From assembly GCA_039810585.1 (NCBI GenBank), contig JBDHXF010000027.1:1-51605 (forward strand): a stretch of DNA of 51,605 bases, in the 5' to 3' direction. Below, piece by piece: positions 1 through 10,131 of this stretch (within the stretch, counting starts at the first letter, position 1; each line of letters starts with the position of its first letter). The notes under the pieces are model-generated. The model was not told the origin of the DNA, did not search any database, and was given only the letters and a program-made list of their open reading frames with translations. The position numbers and the translations under genes are program-made. This DNA is from JBBATK01 sp039810585 (GTDB lineage Bacteria; Bacteroidota; Ignavibacteria; Kapaibacteriales; NICIL-2).

Positions 1-3000
1 TTCCCCCACCCGCCTGTACGTTGTTGATCGCGTTGCCATTGGAAGTTAGCTGTACCGGTCACTGTAACCGTTAAGGTTACCATTTGACCAACGTTATACG
101 GCGTGCTCGGCCAAGAAGGTTGTCCTGTAATAGTAAACGGTGTCTGAACCGTCACCTTGGCGGCAGCCGACACAACAGGAATTGCACTGCAATTACCTGT
201 CACCTTCACATGATACATTCCGGAATCAGCGTTCGATACGTTTGTCTTTGTGTAGGTCGAGTTTGTCGCGCCACTGATGGCCACCCATGTTCCAGAATTT
301 GTTTGATCCTGCTCCCACTGATAGCCAAGTACTGTACCGATTGTCGATACGCTCAGATTGATAGCACCACCCGCACACACTGTTTGTGGCTGCGGGTCTG
401 TGCTCACTTGGACGTTTTGCTGAACGCTGAGCACTGCTTGGTTCGATGTGGTGGTTGCACTACACGGACCATTTAGAACCATGCGATACGAGCCCGCATC
501 ACTCAGTGCTAACGGCGAGATCGTATAGATATTCGAAGTAGCACCGGCAACGGGTACCCAAATACTGCCGTTAAACTTCTGCCACTGATAGCTCGTTACG
601 GTACCACCGGCTGTCATACTTAACGTGGTGGACTCACCTGTGCAAGCATTTGGAGAACTGAAGGCAGGTTGCGTAAGAATAGTAATCGGTGAATTCACGA
701 CAAGCACACAGGTATCGGACGTTACAGGACCACATGTTCCGCTAACAATCACACGATAGGTGCCTGCGTTCGACGGAACGACAGAAGCTATGGAGTAGCT
801 TGAACTCGTCGCACCACTGATGGCATTCCATGTTGCGCCACTTTCCTTCTGCCATTGGTACGTCAGATTTGAACCCGTAGCACCTACAGACACATTGAAG
901 GCAGTGCCCTCGCAGATCGTCACACTTGGCGTGGGTTGTGTACCAATTGCTGTTGGAGGAATTTGAATGATCGTTACCGGACCCGAGGTTAATGAACCAC
1001 ATGTGCCTGTTACCACCACATCATAGCTGGCAAAGTCGCTTGCCGTTGCGGCAGCAACCGTGTAAGAAGAAGCCGTCGCCGAAGCAATATTAGTGCCTCC
1101 CTTACGCCATTGATATTGCAGATTAGCACCCGTAGCCGATACAGAGATTGTGAAGGGTTGTCCTAAACAGACCTGTGGTGTAGTTGTAGACGCGGCTGCC
1201 GTGATAACTGTCGGTGCGATTTGTGATACGATCACATTGTTAGAAATAACAACACCGCAATCGCCAGAAACTGCTACAGAATAGGTCGCAAAATCGGTTG
1301 GCTGTGCGTTGGTAATCGTCAGGCTTGAGTTCGTAGCACCGGTAATGGAATTTCCATTACGACGCCATTGGTAGCCGATATTCGAAGCTTGAGCTGTGAC
1401 ATTCAGCGTGAAGTTTGCACCAAGACAAATAGAAGATGGTGTTGCTGTTGGTTGAACCGAAATTGACGTTGGTGTCAATTGTGTCAAGCTCGCCGATGCT
1501 GACGTATCCGGAGGTGTACACGCGCCGGTCACGATAAAACGATAGCTGGTATAATCACCTGCCACTAAGCTGGCAATCGTATAGTTCGCCGACGTTGCGC
1601 CGCTAATATCCGTCCAGGTCGCTCCGACAAGTTTTTGCCATTGGTAGCCGATGTTCGTGCCTGTTGCCGTACCGCTAAATACCATATTCGCGCCTAAACA
1701 ACGATTGGCACTAGCCGGATCCTGTGTGATAGTTGGGAGCGTGTTGACAGTCAGAGCCGCGACACTCGTAATGATGGAATCAATGGACGAACTAAAGATA
1801 TGGCAGGTATAATTCGCTGCATCTGCTGTTGTAACCGAATTCAAAGTCAAAGTGTTGGAGGTTGCGCCACTTATCGGTGAGCTACCCTTATACCATTGAT
1901 AGCTAATACTTGTAGACCTTGAAACTCCATCATTGAACTGAACAGGCGTGGTAAGACTTGTTGTGAACGAAGTGGATTGACCTACACACGCTGTGGCCGG
2001 CGACGGTTGCTGCGAAATATTCATAACCGGTGTCACTTCATCAGCACCAATAAGGTAATTGCTGCGAGCAAATCCATCGAAATCAACGGGAACTAAAGAG
2101 CTAACAGAATTGGTTCCACGGAACGAAGGCTCTTGCTGCAAAAGGTGAAGATCTGACGTTGCGCTAGAATCGACATACATGACCGGTGTAGACAACGAAT
2201 GCATATCTGTCCCAGCCGCTGCGGCATACGCTGCCAAATTCGAGTAGTCAGATCCGGCATAATATGCGGTTACCCCCTGCGTAGTACCAAGCGACACATC
2301 GTAGATGTTGTAATCAGAAGCTGACAATTCGCCGGCGGCTGCTACATATACAGCATAAGACTTGTCTGCAGACGCGCCATACATACGGTTAGAAAAGATG
2401 TTGTTCACCAATTCAATATTCGAGCACCCGGAAAGAATAACAGCATCATAACTGTACGCGGTTGAGGTCGTGTTAAAGTACGGCCCTCTCATCAAGATGC
2501 TATTGTTATAAACTTTGATCCCCCCGCACGAAGTGATTTTTAAACCAATACACACATAGGTTGTAGAGGTTCCATAATCGTTAGCGACATTCGAGATGAC
2601 ATTGTTTGCAATCAATAGATTTGAATTTTGTGTACCAGTATTGACATAAATACCATACGCCCACCAATTACCAGTACTTTGATATTGAATCTTATTAAAC
2701 TTGTTCCGAGTAACGCGACTATTGGTAACATTTGAACCGAGCCACAACGCTTGGAAATCGTAGCCGGATGAAGTTGGCGAAATGATGTCATCAATGACAT
2801 TGTTGTTAAACAGCAAGCTATCAGCATTATCAATATTGATGCAGTTGCTTCCGGTTGACCCCATGGACCAATCTTTAAATAGATTATTTGTCACGGTAGG
2901 AGTCTGACAGCTAGAAAGTTGTAATCCGCATAATTTAATGGTGTCACCAGCGGGTAGACCTGAACCAAGCGATCCAATGTAGTTGTTATCAAACAGTACA

Positions 3001-6000
3001 TTGTCATGTTTGCCTGCGCCAGTTCCAATAATTCGTACGCCATAGTAGGTTCTGTAAACGAAGTTGTTTGTGAAGGCAAAGTTGTCATTATCATCTCCGC
3101 CAGTACCAATCGTGGCCGAACCGGAAAAGACGGCAGTAGCCGTAGTATTCGTATTTGAGCCCGTAGCAACGTTACAGTACCGAATTGTGTCGTTCATGCA
3201 TCCGGCGCCGGTACCAAGGCTTACGAGTTGAATAGCACAGAGCGTGCCAGACGTCGTATTATTAATAAACGTCAAGTTGCGTCCACTCGTTGAACCAATA
3301 GGTCGCCCATCTATTGTTACCCGATCAGCACCACTGAGACGAACCAGTCCACCGGTATAGGAGCCACCAATTGTATCGTTCGTAGAGGCAGCCGGACGTA
3401 CACTGATGGTATAATTGCCCGTACCATATTCAGATGTCTGGTTAAGCGCTACTGTACCGGACTCCGATGTCAAGTTACCGGTCACAACAATATTTAAATT
3501 ACCTGTCACAACCCGATTGTTGATGACATCAAACAACCCACCAGTATTCGTCAGAGACGTTATCGATTCCGTTGGACCAACATTGATAGTACCACTAATC
3601 GTCGATGACAAGGTATATGTGCCATAATTAGCTGACGGGAAGCTAGAATTTTGAATTGAAACACTCGACGGAAAACTCGTAAAAGCACAGACACTTGCCC
3701 CGACATTTGGCGTGGATACGAGGTCCTGAGCGATAACAAAATAGTCAATCACGTCACCAACCGACATACTAGACTGCAATTTTGAATAGTCAATAGAGAA
3801 GGCAAACGGAGACGACGCGTTTGTAGCTTCCGTCCACTTCCAACCGTTATCAGTGCTTGTATTTCCGACATACTGATCTGCGTCTGTGCTCTTCTTGTAG
3901 TAAATACGTGGTTTAGTGCCGCTCGAGGAATTAACACCGGTGTAATCTGTAATAACAACGTTGTTTACAGTTCGTGCACTTTCCACGATGCCATTCGTGA
4001 GGGCCGTATATGATATTGTCGGAGCGAAAATGTCGTTAGAACTACATGAATTGCATTGATCTGCTCCTATGTCTGGGAAAGAACTCGGGCGTGACTCCCC
4101 GTCGTAGTCATCACTGACTCCAGCGATAGCCACTCCACCACCGTGAGCGGCTGTCGTTCCTGTCACATGAAGATTGACTGTTGAAGACGAACCTGCAGGA
4201 TAGGCAAAGCCGGTTGCGGCGTAACCCGATGAAGCATCCTGACCTGAAGCTCCGCTCCACGACGTCATGGTCGAATACACATAAATGGTTGAACCGGGTG
4301 TGTATAATATTCCGCCAATATTTCCACCGCCACCGGAATGATAGTAGAGGTTATTATTCAAAGTCAGTAAAGAGCATGCAGCTGCTGCATTAGCAGCAGA
4401 GGAGTTCCCAAGCATGACACAAATATGCGCTCCTGTTCCACTACCATTCGATCGCGCATTTTGGAATATATTGTTTCGGATATTATCGATACCCGACGAT
4501 GGCAATGCATTTCTCCATAGACAGAAAGTATTGCTGCCACTTACTCCACTGCCACCAACGTACACACTATTGTCTGCAATTAAAGCAGCATATGTACCAG
4601 CCTTGTAGATTCCATAGATGGCCATAGATCCGGTTATGCTGCTGCCGCTCGCATCAATGCCAAGTCGAAGCATATTATTGTACATTCGGATCGGCGTACC
4701 AAAGCTAAGGAAGCCTACACCGACAGAAGTTGTCGAGCTTTGGCTATTCAAACTATGGATAAAATTCTTCGAGACCGTGTTGTAACCGGCAGAAGTCGAG
4801 GCATTTAAACTGATCCCTACAGTCCAGATGTTTGCAGTTGTTGAATTCGTGTTGACAAGATTATACACTTTGTTTCCACTGATCGTATGACCATTTGGAC
4901 CCGCGGGTGTTGTCGTCGAACCTTCAAGTATGCCCACGAGTGCCATTGTTGTATTCGTAGAGCTTGAGTTTGGAGCAGCACACGTAAGATTATACACTTG
5001 ATTATTTGCTATCGTGTGAATACCAGAACTCCCATAAATGCCGTGCAAATAGGAACTCCCACTCGATACATAGGCACTCAAGTTCGTAAGATTTGCCACT
5101 GTATTGTTCGAAACGTCAAGGGAAACGTTGCCAATACTTGAGGCCAGATAAATGCCTCGCAACGTTTGTGCAACGGTGGTCGATGTAGACGTGATGTAAA
5201 TGGAGTTACTCACCGTCGTACTACCAACAAGATTATTGTTCATGGTAGAATTTGCGGTAGTAAACGAACCGTTCCAGTAGAGCCCAATAAACGAGAACCC
5301 TCCGGTAGAAGTGGCGTTCATTGTAATACCCCCGACAACATTGCCGGTAAGTACCTCATCCTCGCCAATTGTGGCGTAGGGATAGCTGTACAAGCCATAC
5401 ACTGTTGCTGTACTTGTTCCTGAGTAATTCACGACTAAGGATCCGTTCGAGGTTGCGCTACCAATCACGTTATTCGTTATTGTGTTGTCACCGTAGTACG
5501 TATAACAGAAATACACACTCGTCGTACTTGTATTTACTACGATGTTAGCTATCGTATTACCACTGACATTTTTCGTACCATAAGTAGCTGAGGAAACATA
5601 AGCTAAGATCCCGTAAAATGTACTCCCGGTATTTATTATCATGGCCGAACCACCACATTGCGGAGCCGACCCACCAATATAGTTGTTAACAATATTCACT
5701 CCATTACCGGCCCCAGTACCAGACTCTGCTAAGTAAATCGCGGCAAAGGTGGATGCAACAGTTCGTGCTGATGTCTGATAAAAACTATTGCCACTTATCG
5801 TCCAGCTCTTATAATAGGCTGACGAGCAATAGAAGCCGTACGCGGTTCCACTCGAGGGCCCCCAATTGTAAATGTTGTTATTGGCCAGGACATTGTCATG
5901 TTGAATCAAAGTTGACGAACCGGCACAATAAATTGCATTACTCGGAAATCCACCAGCAGTTGCTTCTCGGATGTCATTATTGCGAAGGGTATCGTAATTA

Positions 6001-7517
6001 TTCCCCTGAGATGAGCCTGCGGCGAAAACAACAGTTCCACTGGATGTCGAATTCTCCGCACCTCGAATCGTACAATATCGAAAGCAGTTGTATTGAGCGT
6101 CACCGCCGAACTTGATACTCGAGGTACTCCCAACGTATGTGTTCTCGATTGTCAATTGACTTGTCGTACCGGAACCTCCTGGACGGCCATCAAAATGGAT
6201 ATATTTCGCTCCATTGAAGTAAATGATGCCACCCGTTTGATTAGAGCTAATACTACAACCTGTCACGCCCGTTGCAGGACGGAAGGTGATTTGGTTCGTG
6301 TTCGATGCTCCCTGCACACTCACAAAAGTCAATGGCCAGCTCGGTTCATTGCTGCTGTTATAAGATGAAGACAGCTCGAAAGTCAACGCGCCATTAACGC
6401 CATAGGCAGCCATACTGTCGATTGCAGTTTTGATCGTAGGATAGTTAGCCGACGGTATCGTACGGGTTCCAGAAAGAGGAATTGTTGGCGTAGTCTGAGA
6501 CCCACTCAACGGGTCACTGGTTCCGCTCGTGTTAATAGCATAAATGCGGAATAGATAGTTCACACCAGATGTTAATCCACTAATTGCCTTCGAGTATGAT
6601 CCAGTTCCACTCATGGTCTGATAGGCCACTTGTGAATAGGTGGATCCACCATTGGACGACATAAAGATGGCGGCCGCATAGGCGCCGGACGCATTGTTTG
6701 TCCAGTTCAATGTCATACCTGAAGGCGTAACATTGGTAGCGCTAAATGCAGTAGGAGCAGTGAGCGTCGAGGACATCGGTATAAAGCTCACACAGGTGTT
6801 GCTCGCCGGACGCGATGACGAAACATATGCCGTCGTCGAACTCACCGTCGTGTAGGTGTCGTCAACAACAGTAATGAACGATCCACTTCCTGTCGAGGCG
6901 TTCGAAATGCCAACCTGAATGTCTTGAGTGTCCGTTTGACTTCCGATTTGCTGATAGATATACTGAATGGCTCCCGAATTCTCGTAGAGCTTCATCTGAA
7001 TCGAGATACACTGCACTCCGGTGTTCCATGGCCATTCCGCATTGCTCCATTCCAACGTGAAAACGCGATTCGGAGCGCTTCCGGTTGTGACGTACCCTAA
7101 ATACGAAAAATTAGATCCGTAATCAGTACCGTGGAGAATCATATCACTCCAAAAGGGTGCTATGATTGGTCGACCATCGCTACCATAGGATCCTGAAATA
7201 TCCGGAGTCCACGAATCCCCGGTTACATAATCACCACCAAGTAATACAAAGCCATTTGCACATGCGGTCAACGTCGTGTAACCGGTTCCCAAGTAGTTGA
7301 AACTGAAATTTATGGGAATGCCGGTAATGTAACCATCGTCGTTCGTTGTTTCGTTCGCGCCGTCAAAGGCAAGGTTGGTGCCCCCTTGTCCAATGATACT
7401 CGTAAACGTCGCTGTAGTGTTTGAAAAGGTCATGTTGCTCAGAGACTGTGCCGTGGCTACAGTCATCATGCAAACGAGACTCGCTGCTATCGCTGATGCA
7501 AATGCAAAGCGCTTCAT
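1..7517 (-). CDS. Giant secreted beta-helix / Ig-repeat protein (C-terminus beyond window)
   Basis: An open frame runs from ATG at 7517 to the left edge without a stop, giving at least 2505 residues. GGGGA lies six bases before the ATG. Residues 1-24 form a signal peptide (hydrophobic core ending ATA-Q). Residues about 25-247 are an N-terminal beta-rich domain, 248-340 a fibronectin type III domain, and 350-1150 and 1330-1810 Asn/Ser/Thr-rich stretches with repeated N-N-x-I and G-I-Y motifs, typical of right-handed parallel beta-helix repeats. A linker at about 1150-1300 has the DIGADQC motif at its start. From residue 1832 at least eight Ig-like domains of 85-90 residues follow, marked by YQW(Q/R)K and a C-G pair. 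The role is probably surface adhesion or matrix. By analogy with the other giant protein here, a T9SS sorting domain may lie beyond the edge, but this cannot be seen. No close homologue is claimed. Confidence 0.88.
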   Translation of the reverse strand, partial: MKRFAFASAIAASLVCMMTVATAQSLSNMTFSNTTATFTSIIGQGGTNLAFDGANETTNDDGYITGIPINFSFNYLGTGYTTLTACANGFVLLGGDYVTGDSWTPDISGSYGSDGRPIIAPFWSDMILHGTDYGSNFSYLGYVTTGSAPNRVFTLEWSNAEWPWNTGVQCISIQMKLYENSGAIQYIYQQIGSQTDTQDIQVGISNASTGSGSFITVVDDTYTTVSSTTAYVSSSRPASNTCVSFIPMSSTLTAPTAFSATNVTPSGMTLNWTNNASGAYAAAIFMSSNGGSTYSQVAYQTMSGTGSYSKAISGLTSGVNYLFRIYAINTSGTSDPLSGSQTTPTIPLSGTRTIPSANYPTIKTAIDSMAAYGVNGALTFELSSSYNSSNEPSWPLTFVSVQGASNTNQITFRPATGVTGCSISSNQTGGIIYFNGAKYIHFDGRPGGSGTTSQLTIENTYVGSTSSIKFGGDAQYNCFRYCTIRGAENSTSSGTVVFAAGSSQGNNYDTLRNNDIREATAGGFPSNAIYCAGSSTLIQHDNVLANNNIYNWGPSSGTAYGFYCSSAYYKSWTISGNSFYQTSARTVASTFAAIYLAESGTGAGNGVNIVNNYIGGSAPQCGGSAMIINTGSTFYGILAYVSSATYGTKNVSGNTIANIVVNTSTTSVYFCYTYYGDNTITNNVIGSATSNGSLVVNYSGTSTATVYGLYSYPYATIGEDEVLTGNVVGGITMNATSTGGFSFIGLYWNGSFTTANSTMNNNLVGSTTVSNSIYITSTSTTVAQTLRGIYLASSIGNVSLDVSNNTVANLTNLSAYVSSGSSYLHGIYGSSGIHTIANNQVYNLTCAAPNSSSTNTTMALVGILEGSTTTPAGPNGHTISGNKVYNLVNTNSTTANIWTVGISLNASTSAGYNTVSKNFIHSLNSQSSTTSVGVGFLSFGTPIRMYNNMLRLGIDASGSSITGSMAIYGIYKAGTYAALIADNSVYVGGSGVSGSNTFCLWRNALPSSGIDNIRNNIFQNARSNGSGTGAHICVMLGNSSAANAAAACSLLTLNNNLYYHSGGGGNIGGILYTPGSTIYVYSTMTSWSGASGQDASSGYAATGFAYPAGSSSTVNLHVTGTTAAHGGGVAIAGVSDDYDGESRPSSFPDIGADQCNSCSSNDIFAPTISYTALTNGIVESARTVNNVVITDYTGVNSSSGTKPRIYYKKSTDADQYVGNTSTDNGWKWTEATNASSPFAFSIDYSKLQSSMSVGDVIDYFVIAQDLVSTPNVGASVCAFTSFPSSVSIQNSSFPSANYGTYTLSSTISGTINVGPTESITSLTNTGGLFDVINNRVVTGNLNIVVTGNLTSESGTVALNQTSEYGTGNYTISVRPAASTNDTIGGSYTGGLVRLSGADRVTIDGRPIGSTSGRNLTFINNTTSGTLCAIQLVSLGTGAGCMNDTIRYCNVATGSNTNTTATAVFSGSATIGTGGDDNDNFAFTNNFVYRTYYGVRIIGTGAGKHDNVLFDNNYIGSLGSGLPAGDTIKLCGLQLSSCQTPTVTNNLFKDWSMGSTGSNCINIDNADSLLFNNNVIDDIISPTSSGYDFQALWLGSNVTNSRVTRNKFNKIQYQSTGNWWAYGIYVNTGTQNSNLLIANNVISNVANDYGTSTTYVCIGLKITSCGGIKVYNNSILMRGPYFNTTSTAYSYDAVILSGCSNIELVNNIFSNRMYGASADKSYAVYVAAAGELSASDYNIYDVSLGTTQGVTAYYAGSDYSNLAAYAAAAGTDMHSLSTPVMYVDSSATSDLHLLQQEPSFRGTNSVSSLVPVDFDGFARSNYLIGADEVTPVMNISQQPSPATACVGQSTSFTTSLTTPVQFNDGVSRSTSISYQWYKGSSPISGATSNTLTLNSVTTADAANYTCHIFSSSIDSIITSVAALTVNTLPTITQDPASANRCLGANMVFSGTATGTNIGYQWQKLVGATWTDISGATSANYTIASLVAGDYTSYRFIVTGACTPPDTSASASLTQLTPTSISVQPTATPSSICLGANFTLNVTAQASNIGYQWRRNGNSITGATNSSLTITNAQPTDFATYSVAVSGDCGVVISNNVIVSQIAPTVITAAASTTTPQVCLGQPFTISVSATGANLQYQWRKGGTNIASATASSYTVAAATASDFASYDVVVTGTCGSLTSGPVTIIQIPPTAIGTQPTPSVTICEGTAFNVSVGATGSNLTYQWQKESGATWNAISGATSSSYSIASVVPSNAGTYRVIVSGTCGPVTSDTCVLVVNSPITILTQPAFSSPNACTGESTTLSMTAGGTVTSYQWQKFNGSIWVPVAGATSNIYTISPLALSDAGSYRMVLNGPCSATTTSNQAVLSVQQNVQVSTDPQPQTVCAGGAINLSVSTIGTVLGYQWEQDQTNSGTWVAISGATNSTYTKTNVSNADSGMYHVKVTGNCSAIPVVSAAAKVTVQTPFTITGQPSWPSTPYNVGQMVTLTVTVTGTANFQWQRDQQRTGGWG

Positions 7518-7828
7518 ACTATCCCCTGAATTGTGAATAATGTACTCTTGTTTCGAATCCATTGTCGGTCTCCGCCTCGTGTCCCACGTCTACGCTAGAG
7601 GATAAGTGACCATTCGTCAAGCCACTTCGGAGTTGGTGATTGGCGTAAATTACAGACCAAAAAGTCTAAAAGCAAACCGGAAAATGGTAGGGACTTAGGC
7701 TTGTGAATAAGTATTTTGTGGCTCTGAAGCGTGCGCACATACACCAAGAAAGTGCAACATCCGTCAGATCAAATGGTGGTGAATGAAACACTAATAACCA
7801 CCAAGAATTCTCCAATCTGTATATATCC
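7518..7828. promoter_or_regulatory. Divergent intergenic region with two TTGTGAATAA direct repeats
   Basis: This 311-bp spacer separates the divergent giant secreted protein gene and ftsH and must hold promoters for both. The 10-mer TTGTGAATAA occurs at 7531-7540 and again at 7701-7710. Its reverse complement contains TTATTCACA, which fits the relaxed DnaA-box pattern TTATNCACA. The second copy is followed by TATTTTG, one base short of the Bacteroidota -7 element TAnnTTTG, about 110 bp upstream of ftsH. No exact promoter could be assigned and no small gene was seen. Confidence 0.4.
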
Positions 7829-9838
7829 ATGAGCCAAAAGAATAGTTCTCAACGCCCTCCTGTTAATAACGACGATGATACCCAAGTCGGTAAGGTCGTC
7901 AGATCCGTTTTGATCTGGGTTGTCATCATTGTTGCTGTCGCCCTGGGCTACATGCTCTTCAGTCACAGTGCCAAACAAGTGTACCCGGTGAGCTATACCG
8001 ATTATGTTCGCCTGCTCAATCAAGACGCCATCGAAAGTGCCCTCATTACGAAAAGCAACCTCAACGATTTTGAGTTTCAAGGCAAACTCAAAACGCAGGA
8101 AATGCTTACGATTGACGGGAAAACGCACGCTGTGTCTTACTTCGTCACAAAACTTGGTGTTTTAGACTCGAAGACTGAGGAAACCTGGGCGGCACATGGC
8201 ATTACCTGGCAGTATGAGCAAAGTGACAACAACTGGGTCGGTACCGCCCTCTCCATTCTCATGTGGATCAGCATCCCCGTGATCTTTTTCATCATGATGC
8301 GTCGTATGCAGGGTGGTAACAATGGTCCGCGCAACATCTTCTCGTTCGGTAAGGCCAGAACCCGTATGTCCACAGATCAGACGAAGCGTACCACCTTCAT
8401 TGACGTAGCCGGCGCAGAAGAAGCAAAATTTGAATTGCAAGAAGTGGTCGATTTCTTACGCGAACCCCAAAAGTTCCAACGCCTGGGCGGTAAAATTCCG
8501 AAGGGAGTTCTGTTGCTCGGACCTCCGGGTACCGGTAAGACTTTGTTGGCACGCGCCGTTTCCGGCGAGGCCAATGTACCGTTCTTCTCAATCTCCGGCG
8601 CTGATTTTGTCGAAATGTTCGTTGGTGTTGGTGCAAGTCGCGTGCGCGACCTCTTTGACCAGGCCAAGCGCAATTCTCCGTGCATCGTGTTCATCGACGA
8701 AATCGATGCCGTGGGTCGTCACCGTGGTGCCGGCCTTGGCGGTGGCCACGATGAGCGCGAACAAACCCTGAACCAGCTCTTAGTCGAAATGGATGGCTTT
8801 GAAGTCAATAACGGCGTCATCGTTATTGCCGCCACCAATCGCGCCGATGTCCTCGATCCGGCTTTACTCCGTCCCGGTCGCTTCGATCGCCATATCGTAG
8901 TCGATCCGCCCGATGTAAAAGGTCGCGAGGGCATCCTTCGAGTCCATACACGGAACATTCCTCTCGGACCCGACGTCGACCTCAATATCATTGCCCGCGG
9001 CACGCCGGGCGCAAGTGGCGCTGATCTGGCGAACCTCGTCAATGAGGCTGCTCTCTTTGCCGCCCGTCGCAACTCGAACTTCGTGAACATGTATGATTTC
9101 GAGCAAGCCAAGGACAAAATGCTCATGGGTATTGAGCGCAAGAGTATGGTGCTGAGTGAGCAGGAAAAGAAGACCACCGCCTATCACGAGATGGGACATG
9201 CCCTAGCAGGCAAACTCCTGCCCTTGAGCGATCCTGTTCATAAGGTGAGCATCATTCCCCGCGGTCCGGCACTTGGCGTGACGTCCTATCTTCCCAAAGA
9301 AGACGCCCATACGATGTCCAAGGAGTACCTAGAAACTCGAATCAAGTGCCTGCTCGGCGGACGTGCGGCAGAGAAAATCGTCTTCAACCAATACACCACC
9401 GGTGCATCAAACGACCTGGAGCGTGCAACGCAGTTGACGCGTAAGATGATCCGTGAATGGGGTATGAACGATCGCATCGGCCCCGTTAACTACGCCCCGT
9501 CCGGAAGTCAGGAAGTGTTCTTGGGTCGTGACTACGGTCACACCCGCGAATACAGCGAGCAAACAGCTCAGATCATTGACGAAGAAGTCTCGCGTTCTCT
9601 GCACAACTTAGCCGACGAAACCGAACAACTCCTTCGTGATCACCTGGATCTCTTACATCGCCTGTCTCTAAAGCTCGTCGAGAAGGAAACTCTAGACTCA
9701 GAACAACTGGATACTCTTATTCGAGGTGATGAGCTCAGCGCGGGCGACACTCAGGAAAATCCTCCATTGAATAAACCCAGCTCCTTTGAATCTGAAATCT
9801 CCCGTGCCGGAATCGATCCGGCTCGCGAGAAAGAATAG
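7829..9838 (+). CDS. ftsH: ATP-dependent zinc metalloprotease FtsH
   Basis: This is the membrane-anchored AAA+ protease that extracts and degrades damaged or regulatory membrane proteins as a hexamer. The 669-residue length is normal for the family. Two transmembrane segments (about 27-44 and 141-158) flank a short periplasmic domain. The AAA module has Walker A GPPGTGKT at 231-238, Walker B IVFIDEID at about 286-293, and the second region of homology around ATNRAD and RPGRFDR (335-354). The zinc site is HEMGH at 453-457, and TGASNDLERAT supplies the likely third ligand Asp. The C-terminal tail after the protease domain is low complexity and acidic. There is no clear Shine-Dalgarno, as is common in Bacteroidota. 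The gene stands alone and converges on dnaA. Confidence 0.98.
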   Translation: MSQKNSSQRPPVNNDDDTQVGKVVRSVLIWVVIIVAVALGYMLFSHSAKQVYPVSYTDYVRLLNQDAIESALITKSNLNDFEFQGKLKTQEMLTIDGKTHAVSYFVTKLGVLDSKTEETWAAHGITWQYEQSDNNWVGTALSILMWISIPVIFFIMMRRMQGGNNGPRNIFSFGKARTRMSTDQTKRTTFIDVAGAEEAKFELQEVVDFLREPQKFQRLGGKIPKGVLLLGPPGTGKTLLARAVSGEANVPFFSISGADFVEMFVGVGASRVRDLFDQAKRNSPCIVFIDEIDAVGRHRGAGLGGGHDEREQTLNQLLVEMDGFEVNNGVIVIAATNRADVLDPALLRPGRFDRHIVVDPPDVKGREGILRVHTRNIPLGPDVDLNIIARGTPGASGADLANLVNEAALFAARRNSNFVNMYDFEQAKDKMLMGIERKSMVLSEQEKKTTAYHEMGHALAGKLLPLSDPVHKVSIIPRGPALGVTSYLPKEDAHTMSKEYLETRIKCLLGGRAAEKIVFNQYTTGASNDLERATQLTRKMIREWGMNDRIGPVNYAPSGSQEVFLGRDYGHTREYSEQTAQIIDEEVSRSLHNLADETEQLLRDHLDLLHRLSLKLVEKETLDSEQLDTLIRGDELSAGDTQENPPLNKPSSFESEISRAGIDPAREKE

Positions 9839-9863
9839 GAATGTATATCGTCAAGTGATTTTC

Positions 9864-9900
9864 AATACGCGTGGCCTTCGGCCGCGCGTATTCATTTTAT
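9864..9900 (+). terminator. Rho-independent-type terminator after ftsH
   Basis: A 13-bp stem with one G-T wobble (9864-9876 with 9880-9892) closes on a C-TTCG-G tetraloop and is followed by the T-rich CATTTTAT. It begins 25 bp after the ftsH stop codon. Confidence 0.8.
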
Positions 9901-9976
9901 ACTGACGGCAGTCCGTTAAACTGTTTCGTGATGCGCATGGAGTGAGGGCACTAATTTCCTTCAGGTGCAGAAAAAC

Positions 9977-10010
9977 AAAAGAGCAGCTCGCACATGCAGG
10001 CTGCTCTTTT
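9977..10010. terminator. Bidirectional terminator between ftsH and dnaA
   Basis: A perfect 11-bp inverted repeat (AAAAGAGCAGC at 9977-9987, its complement at 10000-10010) has an A run on one side and a T run on the other, so it can terminate both converging transcripts. The flanking sequence from 9901 to 10131 contains no gene that I can recognise. Confidence 0.8.
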
Positions 10011-10131
10011 TATATCTGTTCAATGTGTCCGCTAACTGCTCGGCTTGAGGCTGCCAACGCTCAGTGCGAAGATGTTTGATTTGTATAGCTCGTTCGGCCT
10101 GGTTGCCAATAGCTATGCGCACCTTTGTCTC

